NCBI RefSeq assembly: GCF_003129605.1
Contig: NZ_QBDX01000002.1
Coordinates: forward strand, 223,501-287,500
Length of the DNA: 64,000 bases
Direction: 5' to 3'
Origin: Hyphobacterium indicum
GTDB taxonomy: Bacteria > Pseudomonadota > Alphaproteobacteria > Caulobacterales > Maricaulaceae
Positions 1 through 8,689 of the stretch are shown one piece after another. Every line of letters starts with the position of its first letter. Position 1 is the first letter of the stretch. Both the position numbers and the translations under genes were made by a program. A model generated the notes under the pieces. It was not told the DNA's origin and made no database searches. It saw only the letters and a program-made list of their open reading frames with translations.

Positions 1-1
1 A

Positions 2-835
2 GCCGGTTATGTCGGTGAGGACGTTGAAAACATTGTCCTGAAGCTGCTGCAGTCCGCCGATTACAATGTCGAGCGCGCCCAGCGCGGCATCGTCTATATT
101 GACGAAATCGACAAGATTTCCCGCAAGTCCGACAATCCGTCCATCACCCGGGATGTATCAGGCGAGGGCGTGCAGCAGGCCTTGCTGAAGATCATGGAAG
201 GCACGATTGCCTCCGTGCCGCCGCAAGGCGGCCGCAAGCATCCCCAGCAGGAATTCCTGCAAGTGGATACGACCAATATTCTCTTCATCGTCGGCGGGGC
301 CTTTGCGGGCCTGGAGAAGGTGATTTCACAACGCGGCAAGGGCTCGTCCATCGGCTTCGGGGCCGATGTGAAAGACGCCGATGAACGCCGCACGGGCGAT
401 ATCCTGCGCGAATGCGAGCCTGATGATCTACAGCGTTTCGGCCTGATCCCCGAATTCATTGGCCGTTTGCCGGTCATTGCCACTCTGGAAGATCTCGATG
501 AAAGTGCGTTGATCGAGATCCTGACCGAGCCGAAAAACGCTCTGGTCAAGCAGTATCAGCGCCTGTTCGAGATGGAAGGCACCAGCCTGACCTTCACCGA
601 AGACGCCTTGCACGCCATCGCGAAGAAGGCGATCGGACGCAAGACCGGAGCCCGGGGCCTGCGGTCCATCATGGAAGGCATATTGCTGGAAACCATGTTC
701 GACCTTCCCGGCCTCGACGGTGTGGACGAGGTGGTCGTCAATGGCGATGTCGTCAATGGCGGTGCCAAGCCGCTCTTCATCTATGCCGAAAAAGCCGAGT
801 CCGAGAAAAAAGACAAGCGGCCAACCGCGTCCTGA
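2..835 (+). CDS. clpX: ATP-dependent Clp protease ATP-binding subunit ClpX (3' part)
   Basis: AAA+ unfoldase that recognises and unfolds substrates and feeds them into the ClpP chamber in the cytoplasm. The reading frame is open from base 2, so the N-terminal zinc-binding domain and the Walker A motif lie upstream of the window. About 277 codons are visible. The fragment opens with [11 protein letters not shown], followed by Walker B (IVYIDEIDK, near base 90-115), the [10 protein letters not shown] segment and the [11 protein letters not shown] sensor/arginine region, and ends in the C-terminal D2-small domain ([17 protein letters not shown]). All of these are typical of ClpX. lon lies 161 bp downstream on the same strand; clpP-clpX-lon is a common protease cluster in proteobacteria. 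Identity is near certain; only the truncation by the window edge limits it. Confidence 0.97.
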   Translation, partial: AGYVGEDVENIVLKLLQSADYNVERAQRGIVYIDEIDKISRKSDNPSITRDVSGEGVQQALLKIMEGTIASVPPQGGRKHPQQEFLQVDTTNILFIVGGAFAGLEKVISQRGKGSSIGFGADVKDADERRTGDILRECEPDDLQRFGLIPEFIGRLPVIATLEDLDESALIEILTEPKNALVKQYQRLFEMEGTSLTFTEDALHAIAKKAIGRKTGARGLRSIMEGILLETMFDLPGLDGVDEVVVNGDVVNGGAKPLFIYAEKAESEKKDKRPTAS

Positions 836-858
836 CCGGCCGCGCACACAGGGCCGGT
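835..858 (+). terminator. Hairpin after clpX
   Basis: ACCGGCC (835-841) pairs exactly with GGCCGGT (852-858) around a 10-nt loop directly after the clpX stop codon. There is no real T-run behind it, only TGAATT, so it may be a weak terminator or an mRNA 3'-end stabiliser. Confidence 0.35.
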
Positions 859-996
859 TGAATTCCGGCTCTGCGGCAACCATTTGGGTAATAAGCTGGG
901 AAAGCTGTGCAAGATGCGCGTTTGGCGCGCTTGCAGGGCCGCGAATCGTATCAGCATGATGCACCAGCGGCCCGATTGTCAGGAGTTCTGAAGCAT

Positions 997-3399
997 ATGA
1001 CCGAGACCAAAATCCTCCCGCTCTTGCCCCTGCGCGATATTGTTGTGTTTCCGCACATGATCGTGCCGCTCTTCGTGGGCCGCGACAAATCCGTGGCGGC
1101 GCTGGAAGAAGTCATGCGGGCCGACAAGCAGATTTTGCTCGCCACCCAGAAAAATGCCGGAGATGACGATCCGGCGGTCGGAAATATTCACACCATTGGC
1201 GTCATGGCCTCGGTGCTGCAATTGCTGAAGCTGCCGGATGGCACTGTAAAAGTGCTGGTCGAGGGAGGCGCGCGTGTCGAAATCGAGCGCTATCTCGACA
1301 ATGCGGCCTATTTCGAAGCCGAGGCAAGAATTCTGACAGATGAAATCGGCGATCCTTCCGAGATGGAAGCGCTGATGCGCGCGGCGTCCGTGAAATTCGA
1401 TGACTATGTCAAACTGAACAAGAAAGTGCCGCCGGATGCCCTGGCGACCATCAAGGAAGTTGCGGATCCGGCCAAACTGGCGGATGCGATTTCCGCGCAC
1501 CTGGCCGTCAAGATTTCCGAAAAGCAGAGCCTGCTGGAGCAGCGCGATGTGGCCCGCCGCCTTGAACAGGTCATGGGCCTGATGGAGGGCGAAATCTCTG
1601 TCCTGCAGGTCGAGAAGAAGATCCGCAGCCGCGTCAAGCGCCAGATGGAGAAGACCCAACGCGAATATTATCTCAACGAGCAGATGAAGGCGATCCAACG
1701 CGAGCTGGGCGAGCCGGATGACAGCCGTGAAGAGCTCGCCGAAATCGAAGAGAAGATCGAGAAAACGAAGCTTTCCAAGGAAGCGCGCGAAAAAGCCGAT
1801 GCGGAATTCCGCAAGCTGAAGCAGATGAGCCCGATGTCGGCAGAGGCCACCGTCGTGCGCAACTATCTCGACTGGATGACCTCCCTGCCATGGGGCAAGC
1901 GCAAGCGCCTGAAGCACGACCTCAAAAAGGCCGAGGAAACGCTTGATGCCGATCATTACGGGCTGGAAAAGGTCAAGGAGCGTATCCTTGAACATCTTGC
2001 CGTGCAGGCCCGCGCCAAGAAACTCAAGGGCCCGATCCTGTGCCTTGTGGGGCCTCCGGGCGTGGGCAAGACCTCGCTGGGCAAATCCATTGCCCGCGCG
2101 ACCGGCCGCGAATTCGTCCGCATGTCACTGGGCGGCGTGCGCGATGAAGCCGAAATCCGCGGTCACCGCCGCACCTATATCGGCTCCATGCCGGGCCGCA
2201 TCATCCAGGCGCTGAAAAAGAAGAAGTCGACCAATCCGCTCTTCCTGCTGGATGAAATCGACAAGCTCGGCGCGGACTATCGCGGTGATCCCTCGGCGGC
2301 GCTGCTCGAAGTGCTGGACCCGGAGCAGAATTCCACTTTCGCGGATCACTATCTGGAAGTGGACTATGATCTGTCCGACATCATGTTCGTGACCACGGCC
2401 AACTCGCTGAACATGCCGCAACCGCTTCTCGACCGGATGGAGATCATCCGCATCGCCGGTTACACCGAAGATGAAAAGGTCGAGATCGCCACCCGGCATC
2501 TCATGCCCAAGCAGTTCAAGAATCATGCGCTGAAAGAAGGCGAGTTCGAAGTGAAGGATGAGGCCATCCGCGATCTGATCCGCTACTACACCCGCGAAGC
2601 CGGTGTGCGGAATCTGGAACGTGAGCTGGCCAATCTCGCGCGCAAATCCGTGCGCAAGATCGAAAGCGGTGAGACCAAATCCGTCACCATCACATCGGAC
2701 AATCTCGGCGACTTTGCCGGGGTCCGAAAATACCGCTTCGGCGAAACCGAAGGCGAGGACAAGATCGGTGTGGTTACCGGCCTGGCCTGGACCGAGGTCG
2801 GCGGTGACCTGCTCACCATTGAGGCCGTCAAGATGGCGGGCCGGGGCAAGATGACCGTTACCGGTAATCTGCGCGATGTGATGAAGGAGTCGATTTCGGC
2901 TGCCAATTCCTTCGTGCAGGCCCGTGCGCCCAAGCTGGGCGTCAAGCCGACCGTCTTCCGTGCCACCGACATCCATGTCCACGTTCCGGAAGGCGCAACG
3001 CCCAAGGACGGACCCTCGGCCGGCATCGCCATGATGACCGCCATTGTCTCGGTGCTGAACCAGATCCCGGTGCGCAAGGATGTCGCCATGACCGGCGAGA
3101 TCACGCTCCGCGGACGCGTCCTGCCCATTGGCGGGTTGAAGGAAAAACTCCTCGCGGCGTTGCGGGGCGGCGTGAAAACCGTTCTGATTCCGATCGATAA
3201 TGAAAAGGATCTCGCGGAAATTCCCGACAATGTGAAAACCGGACTGAATATCATCCCGGTCTCCACGGTTGAGGATGTGCTTGCCAACGCGCTGGTGACA
3301 CCGATCACACCGGCGGAATGGACGGAGGCGGATGAAGCCGCACTGGCGGCGCTTTCAAACACGCCGTCCACACCTGCCGGTAGCCAGGTCGCGCACTAG
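997..3399 (+). CDS. lon: ATP-dependent protease Lon
   Basis: Cytosolic AAA+ serine protease that degrades misfolded and regulatory proteins. The 800-aa product has the LonN substrate domain (about 1-200), a coiled linker, Walker A GPPGVGKT (352-359), Walker B LFLLDEID, and a C-terminal protease domain with the Ser-Lys dyad: Ser674 in PKDGPSAG and Lys717 in GGLKEKL. The dyad spacing of 43 residues equals that of E. coli S679/K722. A GTG at 907 is in frame, but the ATG at 997 is chosen because AGGAG lies at 981-985 and homologues begin near the LPLLPLRDIVVFPH motif. In the 161-bp leader, TTGAA at 858 and CCATTT at 880 weakly resemble an alphaproteobacterial heat-shock promoter. A small hairpin (GCAAG 909-913 with CTTGC 930-934) also lies there. 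Confidence 0.97.
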   Translation: MTETKILPLLPLRDIVVFPHMIVPLFVGRDKSVAALEEVMRADKQILLATQKNAGDDDPAVGNIHTIGVMASVLQLLKLPDGTVKVLVEGGARVEIERYLDNAAYFEAEARILTDEIGDPSEMEALMRAASVKFDDYVKLNKKVPPDALATIKEVADPAKLADAISAHLAVKISEKQSLLEQRDVARRLEQVMGLMEGEISVLQVEKKIRSRVKRQMEKTQREYYLNEQMKAIQRELGEPDDSREELAEIEEKIEKTKLSKEAREKADAEFRKLKQMSPMSAEATVVRNYLDWMTSLPWGKRKRLKHDLKKAEETLDADHYGLEKVKERILEHLAVQARAKKLKGPILCLVGPPGVGKTSLGKSIARATGREFVRMSLGGVRDEAEIRGHRRTYIGSMPGRIIQALKKKKSTNPLFLLDEIDKLGADYRGDPSAALLEVLDPEQNSTFADHYLEVDYDLSDIMFVTTANSLNMPQPLLDRMEIIRIAGYTEDEKVEIATRHLMPKQFKNHALKEGEFEVKDEAIRDLIRYYTREAGVRNLERELANLARKSVRKIESGETKSVTITSDNLGDFAGVRKYRFGETEGEDKIGVVTGLAWTEVGGDLLTIEAVKMAGRGKMTVTGNLRDVMKESISAANSFVQARAPKLGVKPTVFRATDIHVHVPEGATPKDGPSAGIAMMTAIVSVLNQIPVRKDVAMTGEITLRGRVLPIGGLKEKLLAALRGGVKTVLIPIDNEKDLAEIPDNVKTGLNIIPVSTVEDVLANALVTPITPAEWTEADEAALAALSNTPSTPAGSQVAH

Positions 3400-3422
3400 C
3401 GGCTGATCAATACGCAAAACGC

Positions 3423-3452
3423 AAACGCCGCTCCTCATCGGGGCGGCGTTTT
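3423..3452 (+). terminator. Rho-independent terminator of lon
   Basis: AAACGCCGC (3423-3431) and GCGGCGTTT (3443-3451) form a perfect 9-bp stem with an 11-nt loop that ends in TTTT. It lies 24 bp after the lon stop and separates lon from pheA. Confidence 0.8.
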
Positions 3453-3533
3453 CATATGCGGAGTTGTGCCACACACTTTCCATTCTTGCTGCACCTGCTA
3501 ACACTAAGCGGCTGAACGGACAGGGGCGGGGCC

Positions 3534-4691
3534 ATGCCGAAAGACACGCTGGAGACATTGCGCGCGGAGATCGACGGGACAGACCGCGATATTCTGCGCC
3601 TGTGCGCGAAACGCGCCTCTCTGGGTGTGCAGATCGCGCGCGCCAAGGCCCAGGCCGGCGGCGCCGTCCGTGATCCCGCGCGCGAGCGCGATGTGCTGCG
3701 GGCCGCGATCGAGAATGGCGCAGCGCTCGGGCTCGAGCCCGCTGCGGTCGAACGCCTCTACCAGACACTGATCGAGCTATCCCTGAGCGGCCAGCGCGCC
3801 GAGCTGGATGCCCGCGCCGATGTCGAGGGGGAGGCGCGGGTTGCTTATCTCGGCGGTCCGGGCACTTATTCGCACTTTGCCGCCCTGGCCCACTTCGCCG
3901 GCCGCCATTCGGCCATGGCGCCGGTCGTGCGCCGCGATTTTGCGTCCATTGTGAGGGCCGTGGAAGATGGCGAGGCGGACTATGCCTTTCTGCCGATCGA
4001 GAACACGACGACCGGCAGTATCAACGAAGTCTATGACCTCCTGCTGGATACGCAGCTCGAAATCGCCGGAGAACATCACTACCGGGTCCGCCACTGCGTG
4101 GTCGGGCGCGGAAAGTCCCTGAGCGGCATTTCAACCATTTATGGCCACCCGCAGGCGCTGGCCCAGTGCCGCCGCTTCCTGTCGGGGCTCGAGGGGGTCA
4201 CCCAGCGTTTTGCCAGCTCGTCAACGCGGGCGCTGGAGCATGCGATGGAGGAGGGTGGTCAGACCGCGGCCATTGCCGGTGCCGATGCCGCCCGCCTGTT
4301 CGGCCTCAACGTCATTGATGATCAGGCCAGTGATGCGGGAGAGAATTACACCCGCTTTGTCTCGCTGGCGAAATCGCCGACCCCGCCGGCCGCCGGCCTT
4401 CCGTGCAAGACCACCATCGTCTTTGCCACCAAGCACACGCCGGGCGCGCTGGTCGATGGCCTCGCCGCCTTCCGCGATGAAGGCATCAATCTGGCGCGGC
4501 TGGAAAGCCGCCCGGTTCCGGGCGCGCCCTGGGAGGAGATGTTCTTTCTCGATATCGAGGCCAACATGAATGCGCCGGAATGCAAACGGGCGCTGGCCGC
4601 GCTGGAGGGCTGCGCCTCACGGCTGCGAATCCTCGGCTGTTATGGCGCGGACCGGATCGCACCGTCATCGGTACTTCACGAACCGGAATAA
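3534..4691 (+). CDS. pheA: Bifunctional chorismate mutase/prephenate dehydratase (P-protein)
   Basis: Converts chorismate to prephenate and prephenate to phenylpyruvate for phenylalanine synthesis. The 385-aa protein has an N-terminal AroQ-type chorismate mutase helix bundle (about 1-90; LETLRAEIDGTDRDIL...RAKAQ). A prephenate dehydratase domain follows (about 100-285; YLGGPGTYSHFAA, PIENTTTGSI, and the TRF signature in NYTRFVSL). A C-terminal ACT domain (about 290-375) carries GALVDGL and the phenylalanine-binding ESRP. Length and order match E. coli-type P-proteins; many alphaproteobacteria instead have a stand-alone dehydratase of about 280 aa. The ATG at 3534 follows GGGGCGGGG. tRNA-Val starts only 23 bp after the stop. 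Confidence 0.95.
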   Translation: MPKDTLETLRAEIDGTDRDILRLCAKRASLGVQIARAKAQAGGAVRDPARERDVLRAAIENGAALGLEPAAVERLYQTLIELSLSGQRAELDARADVEGEARVAYLGGPGTYSHFAALAHFAGRHSAMAPVVRRDFASIVRAVEDGEADYAFLPIENTTTGSINEVYDLLLDTQLEIAGEHHYRVRHCVVGRGKSLSGISTIYGHPQALAQCRRFLSGLEGVTQRFASSSTRALEHAMEEGGQTAAIAGADAARLFGLNVIDDQASDAGENYTRFVSLAKSPTPPAAGLPCKTTIVFATKHTPGALVDGLAAFRDEGINLARLESRPVPGAPWEEMFFLDIEANMNAPECKRALAALEGCASRLRILGCYGADRIAPSSVLHEPE

Positions 4692-4714
4692 AGAGTCTAT
4701 CTAGCGCATCGACC

Positions 4715-4790
4715 GGGCGGTTAGCTCAGCTGGGAGAGCATCTCGTTTACACCGAGAGGGTCGGGGGTTCGAACCCCTCACCGCCCACCA
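4715..4790 (+). tRNA. tRNA-Val (anticodon TAC)
   Basis: 76 nt including an encoded CCA (4788-4790). Acceptor stem GGGCGGT (4715-4721) pairs with ACCGCCC (4780-4786). Anticodon stem TCTCG/CGAGA encloses loop TTTACAC with anticodon TAC at 4748-4750. The T-arm contains GGTTCGAACC. Only 23 bp separate it from the pheA stop, so it may be read from pheA or from a promoter inside the pheA 3' end (a weak TTCACG-N17-TATCTA is visible just upstream). Confidence 0.97.
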
Positions 4791-4850
4791 GCCTTCGCTC
4801 GCTGGCGCGAGCTTCGGCTGGGCAAGCCAGCATCTGACCGAGCGAAGGCT
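4790..4850 (+). other. Long imperfect hairpin directly 3' of tRNA-Val
   Basis: AGCCTTCGCTCG (4790-4801) is exactly complementary to CGAGCGAAGGCT (4839-4850), and GCTGGC (4801-4806) pairs with GCCAGC (4826-4831) inside it. The outer 5' arm exists only in front of repeat copy A and not in front of copy B. It could act as a 3'-end processing or termination signal for tRNA-Val, although no T-run follows. Confidence 0.55.
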
Positions 4851-4877
4851 GTCACGCCGTAGCTTCAGCGGAGGCGG
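4801..4877. repeat. 77-bp direct repeat, copy A
   Basis: Matches 5001-5077 at 75 of 77 positions; the differences are T/G at 4814 and G/A at 4820. The flanks on both sides are unrelated, so the repeat unit has sharp borders. It contains the internal hairpin GCTGGC (4801-4806) / GCCAGC (4826-4831). Confidence 0.9.
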
Positions 4878-5000
4878 ACGCCTTTTCATTGTTTCCGTTG
4901 CGCGCGGCCCTGGCACGCGCCATCACCGTAGCAGTTGCGGGCCGTGCTCACATGAAACGCGCTCAGGGCTGGGGCGTTGGTAGATACCAATCAACATGTT

Positions 5001-5077
5001 GCTGGCGCGAGCTGCGGCTAGGCAAGCCAGCATCTGACCGAGCGAAGGCTGTCACGCCGTAGCTTCAGCGGAGGCGG
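5001..5077. repeat. 77-bp direct repeat, copy B
   Basis: Second copy of the 4801-4877 unit, exactly 200 bp downstream, with two mismatches. It keeps the inner GCTGGC/GCCAGC hairpin but lacks the outer arm. It ends in GGCGGCC followed by TTTTT. Confidence 0.9.
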
Positions 5078-5123
5078 CCTTTTTAACGCTTTCAACCCAT
5101 GTGCAGGATGCAGAGAAACCCGC

Positions 5124-5152
5124 TTGACCACTGCCGCGGCCTTGCGTAGACA
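5124..5152 (+). promoter_or_regulatory. Sigma-70-type promoter for tRNA-Asp
   Basis: TTGACC at 5124-5129 and TAGACA at 5147-5152 are separated by exactly 17 bp. They lie 33 bp upstream of the mature tRNA-Asp 5' end, a normal arrangement for a stable-RNA promoter. Confidence 0.6.
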
Positions 5153-5185
5153 ACCGGCCTTCCCGAAAGGGATGGAATGGCCCAA

Positions 5186-5262
<77 letters not shown>

Positions 5263-5275
5263 TTTCCTGCAAAAG

Positions 5276-5304
5276 AAAGCCGTCCCTTCCGGGCGGCTTT
5301 TTTC
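5276..5304 (+). terminator. Rho-independent terminator of tRNA-Asp
   Basis: AAGCCGTCCC, loop TTCC, then GGGCGGCTT followed by a T-run forms a strong stem just 14 bp behind the tRNA-Asp CCA end. Confidence 0.8.
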
Positions 5305-5434
5305 TTTCCCCGATGATCCCGTTCGCGCATAGCCGCCGCCCGGAATCGCCGGTTCCCAATCCGGACGGGCCCTGCTAGACGCGCCGCTCTTTTGTGGCGC
5401 GGTCCGGGTGGCTGCAATATTCAGGCTGGTATTC

Positions 5435-6940
5435 ATGCATTTTCTTCAGCTGGACGCGTTTGACTGGACCCGCACGCGTCAGGAATGGTTCGGCAATATC
5501 CGGGGCGATCTGCTCGCCGGGCTGGTCGTGGCGCTCGCGCTCATACCCGAAGCCATTGCGTTTTCCATCATCGCCGGTGTGGACCCCAAGGTCGGCCTCT
5601 ATGCCTCCTTCTCCATCGCCGTCCTGATCGCCTTTGTCGGCGGCCGCCCGGGCATGATCTCTGCGGCTACCGCGGCCACGGCCGTGCTGATGGTGACGCT
5701 GGTGCGCGATCACGGCCTGCAATATCTGCTCGCGGCCACCATTCTGGCCGGCGTGATCCAGATCGGGGCCGGGGCGCTCAAGCTGGGCAATCTGATGCGC
5801 TTTGTGTCGCGCTCGGTACTGACCGGATTCGTCAACGCGCTCGCCATTCTGATTTTCATGGCCCAGCTGCCAGAACTGATCGGCGTCACCTGGCTGACCT
5901 ATGTGCTGGTCGCGGCCGGGCTGGCCATCATTTATATCCTGCCGCGCTTTACCAAGATCATCCCGTCACCTCTGGTCTGTATTCTCGTTTTGACCGGGCT
6001 GACGCTCTATTTCGGCTGGGATGTACGCACCGTCGGCGATATGGGCGAATTGCCGGACACGCTGCCGGTCTTCCTGATTCCGGACATCCCCTTCAGTTTC
6101 GATACGCTGATGATCATCCTGCCCTATTCGGCGGCAGTGGCGGCGGTCGGCCTGCTGGAATCGCTTTTGACCCAGCAAATTGTCGATGATCTCACCGATA
6201 CGCCATCCGATCGGAACCGCGAATGCGTCGGGCAGGGCACCGCCAATATCGTCACCGGCTTTCTCGGCGGCATGGCCGGTTGTGCCATGATCGGCCAGTC
6301 CATGATCAATGTGAAATCCGGCGGCCGAGGGCGCTTGTCGACCTTCTCGGCGGGCGTCTTCCTGCTCTTCATGATCCTTGTGCTGGGCGACTGGATTGCC
6401 GCCATTCCCATGCCCGCCCTGGTCGCCATCATGATCATGGTCGCCATCGGGACCTTCTCCTGGTCCTCGGTGAAATCGCTGCGCACACACCCGCTTTCGT
6501 CCACCATCGTGATGACGGCGACCGTGGCGGGCGTCATCCTGACCCACAATCTGGCCATCGGCGTCATGGTGGGGGTCTTCCTGTCGGGCATTTTCTTCGC
6601 CTGGAAGATTTCGAGAATCTTCGAGATCACCTCGACGCTCTCCACCGATGGCCGGAGCCGGACCTATATGGTGCGCGGGCAGCTTTTCTTCGCTTCAACC
6701 GAGGCGTTCACCAATGCCTTCGATTTCAAGGAAGCGCTTGATGAGGTGACGATCGACCTCACATCGGCGCATATCTGGGATATTTCCAGTGTGCAGGCGA
6801 TCGACCTCATCGTCCTGAAATTCCGCCGCGAAGGCATGACGGTCAATCTGGTAGGCATGAACCAGGCCAGCGAAACCCTCGTGGATCGCCTCGGTGAACA
6901 CGACAAGCCGGGTGCGATTGATCGCGCCATCGGGCATTAG
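5435..6940 (+). CDS. SulP family inorganic anion transporter with STAS domain
   Basis: Inner-membrane SLC26/SulP transporter, probably for sulfate, bicarbonate or a related anion; the substrate cannot be read from sequence. It has about 10-12 hydrophobic segments from residue 20 to about 400. The family signature region near the N-terminus is seen in [36 protein letters not shown]-terminal cytoplasmic STAS domain follows (about 405-490; [23 protein letters not shown]). The start is uncertain: an in-frame GTG at 5408 adds nine residues, but the ATG at 5435 gives the usual N-terminus. It ends 10 bp before a two-domain UspA gene; SulP and Usp genes are often paired, suggesting a common transcript. 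Confidence 0.9.
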   Translation: MHFLQLDAFDWTRTRQEWFGNIRGDLLAGLVVALALIPEAIAFSIIAGVDPKVGLYASFSIAVLIAFVGGRPGMISAATAATAVLMVTLVRDHGLQYLLAATILAGVIQIGAGALKLGNLMRFVSRSVLTGFVNALAILIFMAQLPELIGVTWLTYVLVAAGLAIIYILPRFTKIIPSPLVCILVLTGLTLYFGWDVRTVGDMGELPDTLPVFLIPDIPFSFDTLMIILPYSAAVAAVGLLESLLTQQIVDDLTDTPSDRNRECVGQGTANIVTGFLGGMAGCAMIGQSMINVKSGGRGRLSTFSAGVFLLFMILVLGDWIAAIPMPALVAIMIMVAIGTFSWSSVKSLRTHPLSSTIVMTATVAGVILTHNLAIGVMVGVFLSGIFFAWKISRIFEITSTLSTDGRSRTYMVRGQLFFASTEAFTNAFDFKEALDEVTIDLTSAHIWDISSVQAIDLIVLKFRREGMTVNLVGMNQASETLVDRLGEHDKPGAIDRAIGH

Positions 6941-6950
6941 GAGCCAGACC

Positions 6951-7820
6951 ATGGATCGTATCATCACCCTGATTGACGGCTCGGCCTATAGTGAAAGCGC
7001 GTGCGACCACGCCGCCTGGGTCTCCGGAAAGACCGGCTTCGGCATTGATCTTCTGCATGTGATCGATCACCGCCCCGGACGCTCCGGTCCGGTCAATCTG
7101 TCCGGCAATCTCACGCTGGGCGCGCGGTCCGAGCTCCTGGAGAAACTCACAAAACATGATGAAGAGGGCGCAAGGCTGGCCCGCGAACGCGGACGGTTGA
7201 TCGTCGAGGCCGCAAAAGCCCGGCTCGAGGGGCAAGGTCTGACCGGCATCCAGACGAAGCTGCGCAATGGCGACCTGCTCGAAGCCGTCCATGAGGTCGA
7301 GGATGAAGCCCGCGTCATCATTATCGGCAAGCGGGGCGAGCACGCCGATTTCGCAAAACTGCATCTGGGATCCAATCTGGAACGCGTGGTCCGCAGCGCG
7401 CATCGGCCGGTGCTGGTGACATCACGCGCCTTCAGGGAGCCGCGCCGCGCCACCATCGCCTTTGATACCGGCCCGAGTGTGGCAAAAGCGGTTGATCATA
7501 TCGCCCGTGGCAAGCTGTTTGCCGGAATGGATATCCGCCTCCTGCATGTCGGTGAAGCCACCGCAGAACTGGTGGCCGCGATGGAAGCTGCGTGCGCCAG
7601 ATTACGCGAGGCCGGCTACGAGGCCGCCTTTGAAACACTGGCTGGTGATCCCGATGCCGTGTTCACCCAGAAAGCCGCCGATGGGGAGATCGAGTTTCTC
7701 GTCATGGGCGCCTATGGCCATTCCCGCCTGCGCAATCTGATCATCGGCAGCACGACCACGCAATTGATCCGGTCCTGTACTGTCCCGGTGCTTCTGTTCC
7801 GCCCGGATATGAATGCCTGA
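6951..7820 (+). CDS. Universal stress protein, tandem UspA domains
   Basis: 289-aa cytosolic protein with two Usp domains (about 1-145 and 150-289). Both carry a nucleotide-binding signature of the G-2X-G-9X-G(S/T/N) type: GKRGEHADFAKLHLGSN in the first and GAYGHSRLRNLIIGST in the second. This suggests ATP binding, as in UspFG-type proteins. The ATG at 6951 is preferred over an in-frame start at 6894 because TAGGAG (6938-6943) precedes it and MDRIITLIDGS is the normal Usp N-terminus. It follows the SulP gene by 10 bp and may respond to or modulate that transporter. Confidence 0.9.
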   Translation: MDRIITLIDGSAYSESACDHAAWVSGKTGFGIDLLHVIDHRPGRSGPVNLSGNLTLGARSELLEKLTKHDEEGARLARERGRLIVEAAKARLEGQGLTGIQTKLRNGDLLEAVHEVEDEARVIIIGKRGEHADFAKLHLGSNLERVVRSAHRPVLVTSRAFREPRRATIAFDTGPSVAKAVDHIARGKLFAGMDIRLLHVGEATAELVAAMEAACARLREAGYEAAFETLAGDPDAVFTQKAADGEIEFLVMGAYGHSRLRNLIIGSTTTQLIRSCTVPVLLFRPDMNA

Positions 7821-7911
7821 CAGGTTGGAAACAGGCTTTTTCCACCCCTACGCCTAACGCGGCCCGGGTCAGAAACCCAATTGTCCGGTCAGCAAGGAAA
7901 GGAAAACTGCC

Positions 7912-8577
7912 ATGGTTGAACGAAAAACCGCGCTCGTAACCGGTGCCAATCGCGGCATCGGCAAGGCCATCGCCAAAGGGCTCGCCGCCGAAGGGCTCGA
8001 CGTTATCGTCGGCGCGCGCAAGCTTGTCGATGCCCGGGCCGCCGCTTCGGAAATCGGTGGCCGGCCACTGGAAATCGATGTCAGCCGGGAAGACAGCATC
8101 GAAGCCGCCCTGGAAAAGGCCGGCGCCATCGATGTGCTGGTCAATAATGCCGGTGTCCTCTCGACCGATCCCGTGCTGGAGAACCCGCAAGCATTCAATA
8201 AGGCCATTGAGGTCATGCTGAAAGGGCCCTACGCGCTGATCCGCCGGGTCGCGCCGGGCATGGTGGAACGCGGCTATGGCCGGATTGTGAACCTGTCCTC
8301 GGAATGGGGATCTTTCGGCTCGGGACTGAACGGTCCGGGACCTTATGGCCTGGTGAAAGCCGCGTTGAACGGGCTGACCGTCGCCGCCGCCCGGGATTTA
8401 CCCGCCGCGGTGAAGATCAATTCGATGTGCCCCGGCTGGGTGCGCACCCGCATGGGTGGGGAAGGTGCCACCAAATCGCCGGAGGAGGGGGCCGATACCG
8501 CGGTCTGGCTGGCCACACTGCCGGACGACGGACCCACGGGCGGCTTCTATCAGGACCGCAAGCCGCTCGTCTGGTAG
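7912..8577 (+). CDS. Short-chain dehydrogenase/reductase (SDR)
   Basis: 221-aa NAD(P)-dependent oxidoreductase with a Rossmann fold. Cofactor motif TGANRGIG lies near residue 10, NNAG in DVLVNNAGV, catalytic Ser in NLSSEWGSF, and the Tyr-x-x-x-Lys pair in YGLVK. The length is short for a classical SDR (about 250 aa), with a brief C-terminus ending GGFYQDRKPLVW, as in plant menthone/carbonyl reductase-like SDRs. The substrate is unknown. AAGGAAAGG precedes the ATG at 7912. It stands alone and is followed by a hairpin. Confidence 0.88.
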   Translation: MVERKTALVTGANRGIGKAIAKGLAAEGLDVIVGARKLVDARAAASEIGGRPLEIDVSREDSIEAALEKAGAIDVLVNNAGVLSTDPVLENPQAFNKAIEVMLKGPYALIRRVAPGMVERGYGRIVNLSSEWGSFGSGLNGPGPYGLVKAALNGLTVAAARDLPAAVKINSMCPGWVRTRMGGEGATKSPEEGADTAVWLATLPDDGPTGGFYQDRKPLVW

Positions 8578-8592
8578 CGCGCAGCGGTTGAA

Positions 8593-8614
8593 GGCGGACG
8601 GGTATCCGTCCGCC
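8593..8614 (+). terminator. Perfect hairpin after the SDR gene
   Basis: GGCGGACGG (8593-8601) and CCGTCCGCC (8606-8614) form a perfect 9-bp stem with a 4-nt loop, 15 bp behind the SDR stop. The following sequence is only moderately T-rich. It is probably the end of the SDR transcript. Confidence 0.5.
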
Positions 8615-8689
8615 CTCCTGTATCGTTTGCGGCCTCTGCCTCTTCATCGGCGGCGGTCTGGCCTGGTGGTTCCGGCGCAAGGGCTGGTT

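Larger units (their letters stand above)
4791..5185. other. 395-nt inter-tRNA region with no credible protein gene
   Basis: No ORF with plausible codon use or start signals is seen on either strand. The minus-strand open frames here run through the tRNAs and are artefacts. The region holds a 77-bp near-perfect direct repeat, a large hairpin directly behind tRNA-Val, and the tRNA-Asp promoter at its right end. Confidence 0.75.

Noticed and set aside
979-1995. Long minus-strand frame (338 aa) inside lon, and similar long antisense frames in nuoD, nuoG, nuoN, dnaE and others
   Set aside because: Shadows of high-GC coding sequence: low-complexity His/Arg/Asp-rich translations without domains, opposite to well-conserved genes.
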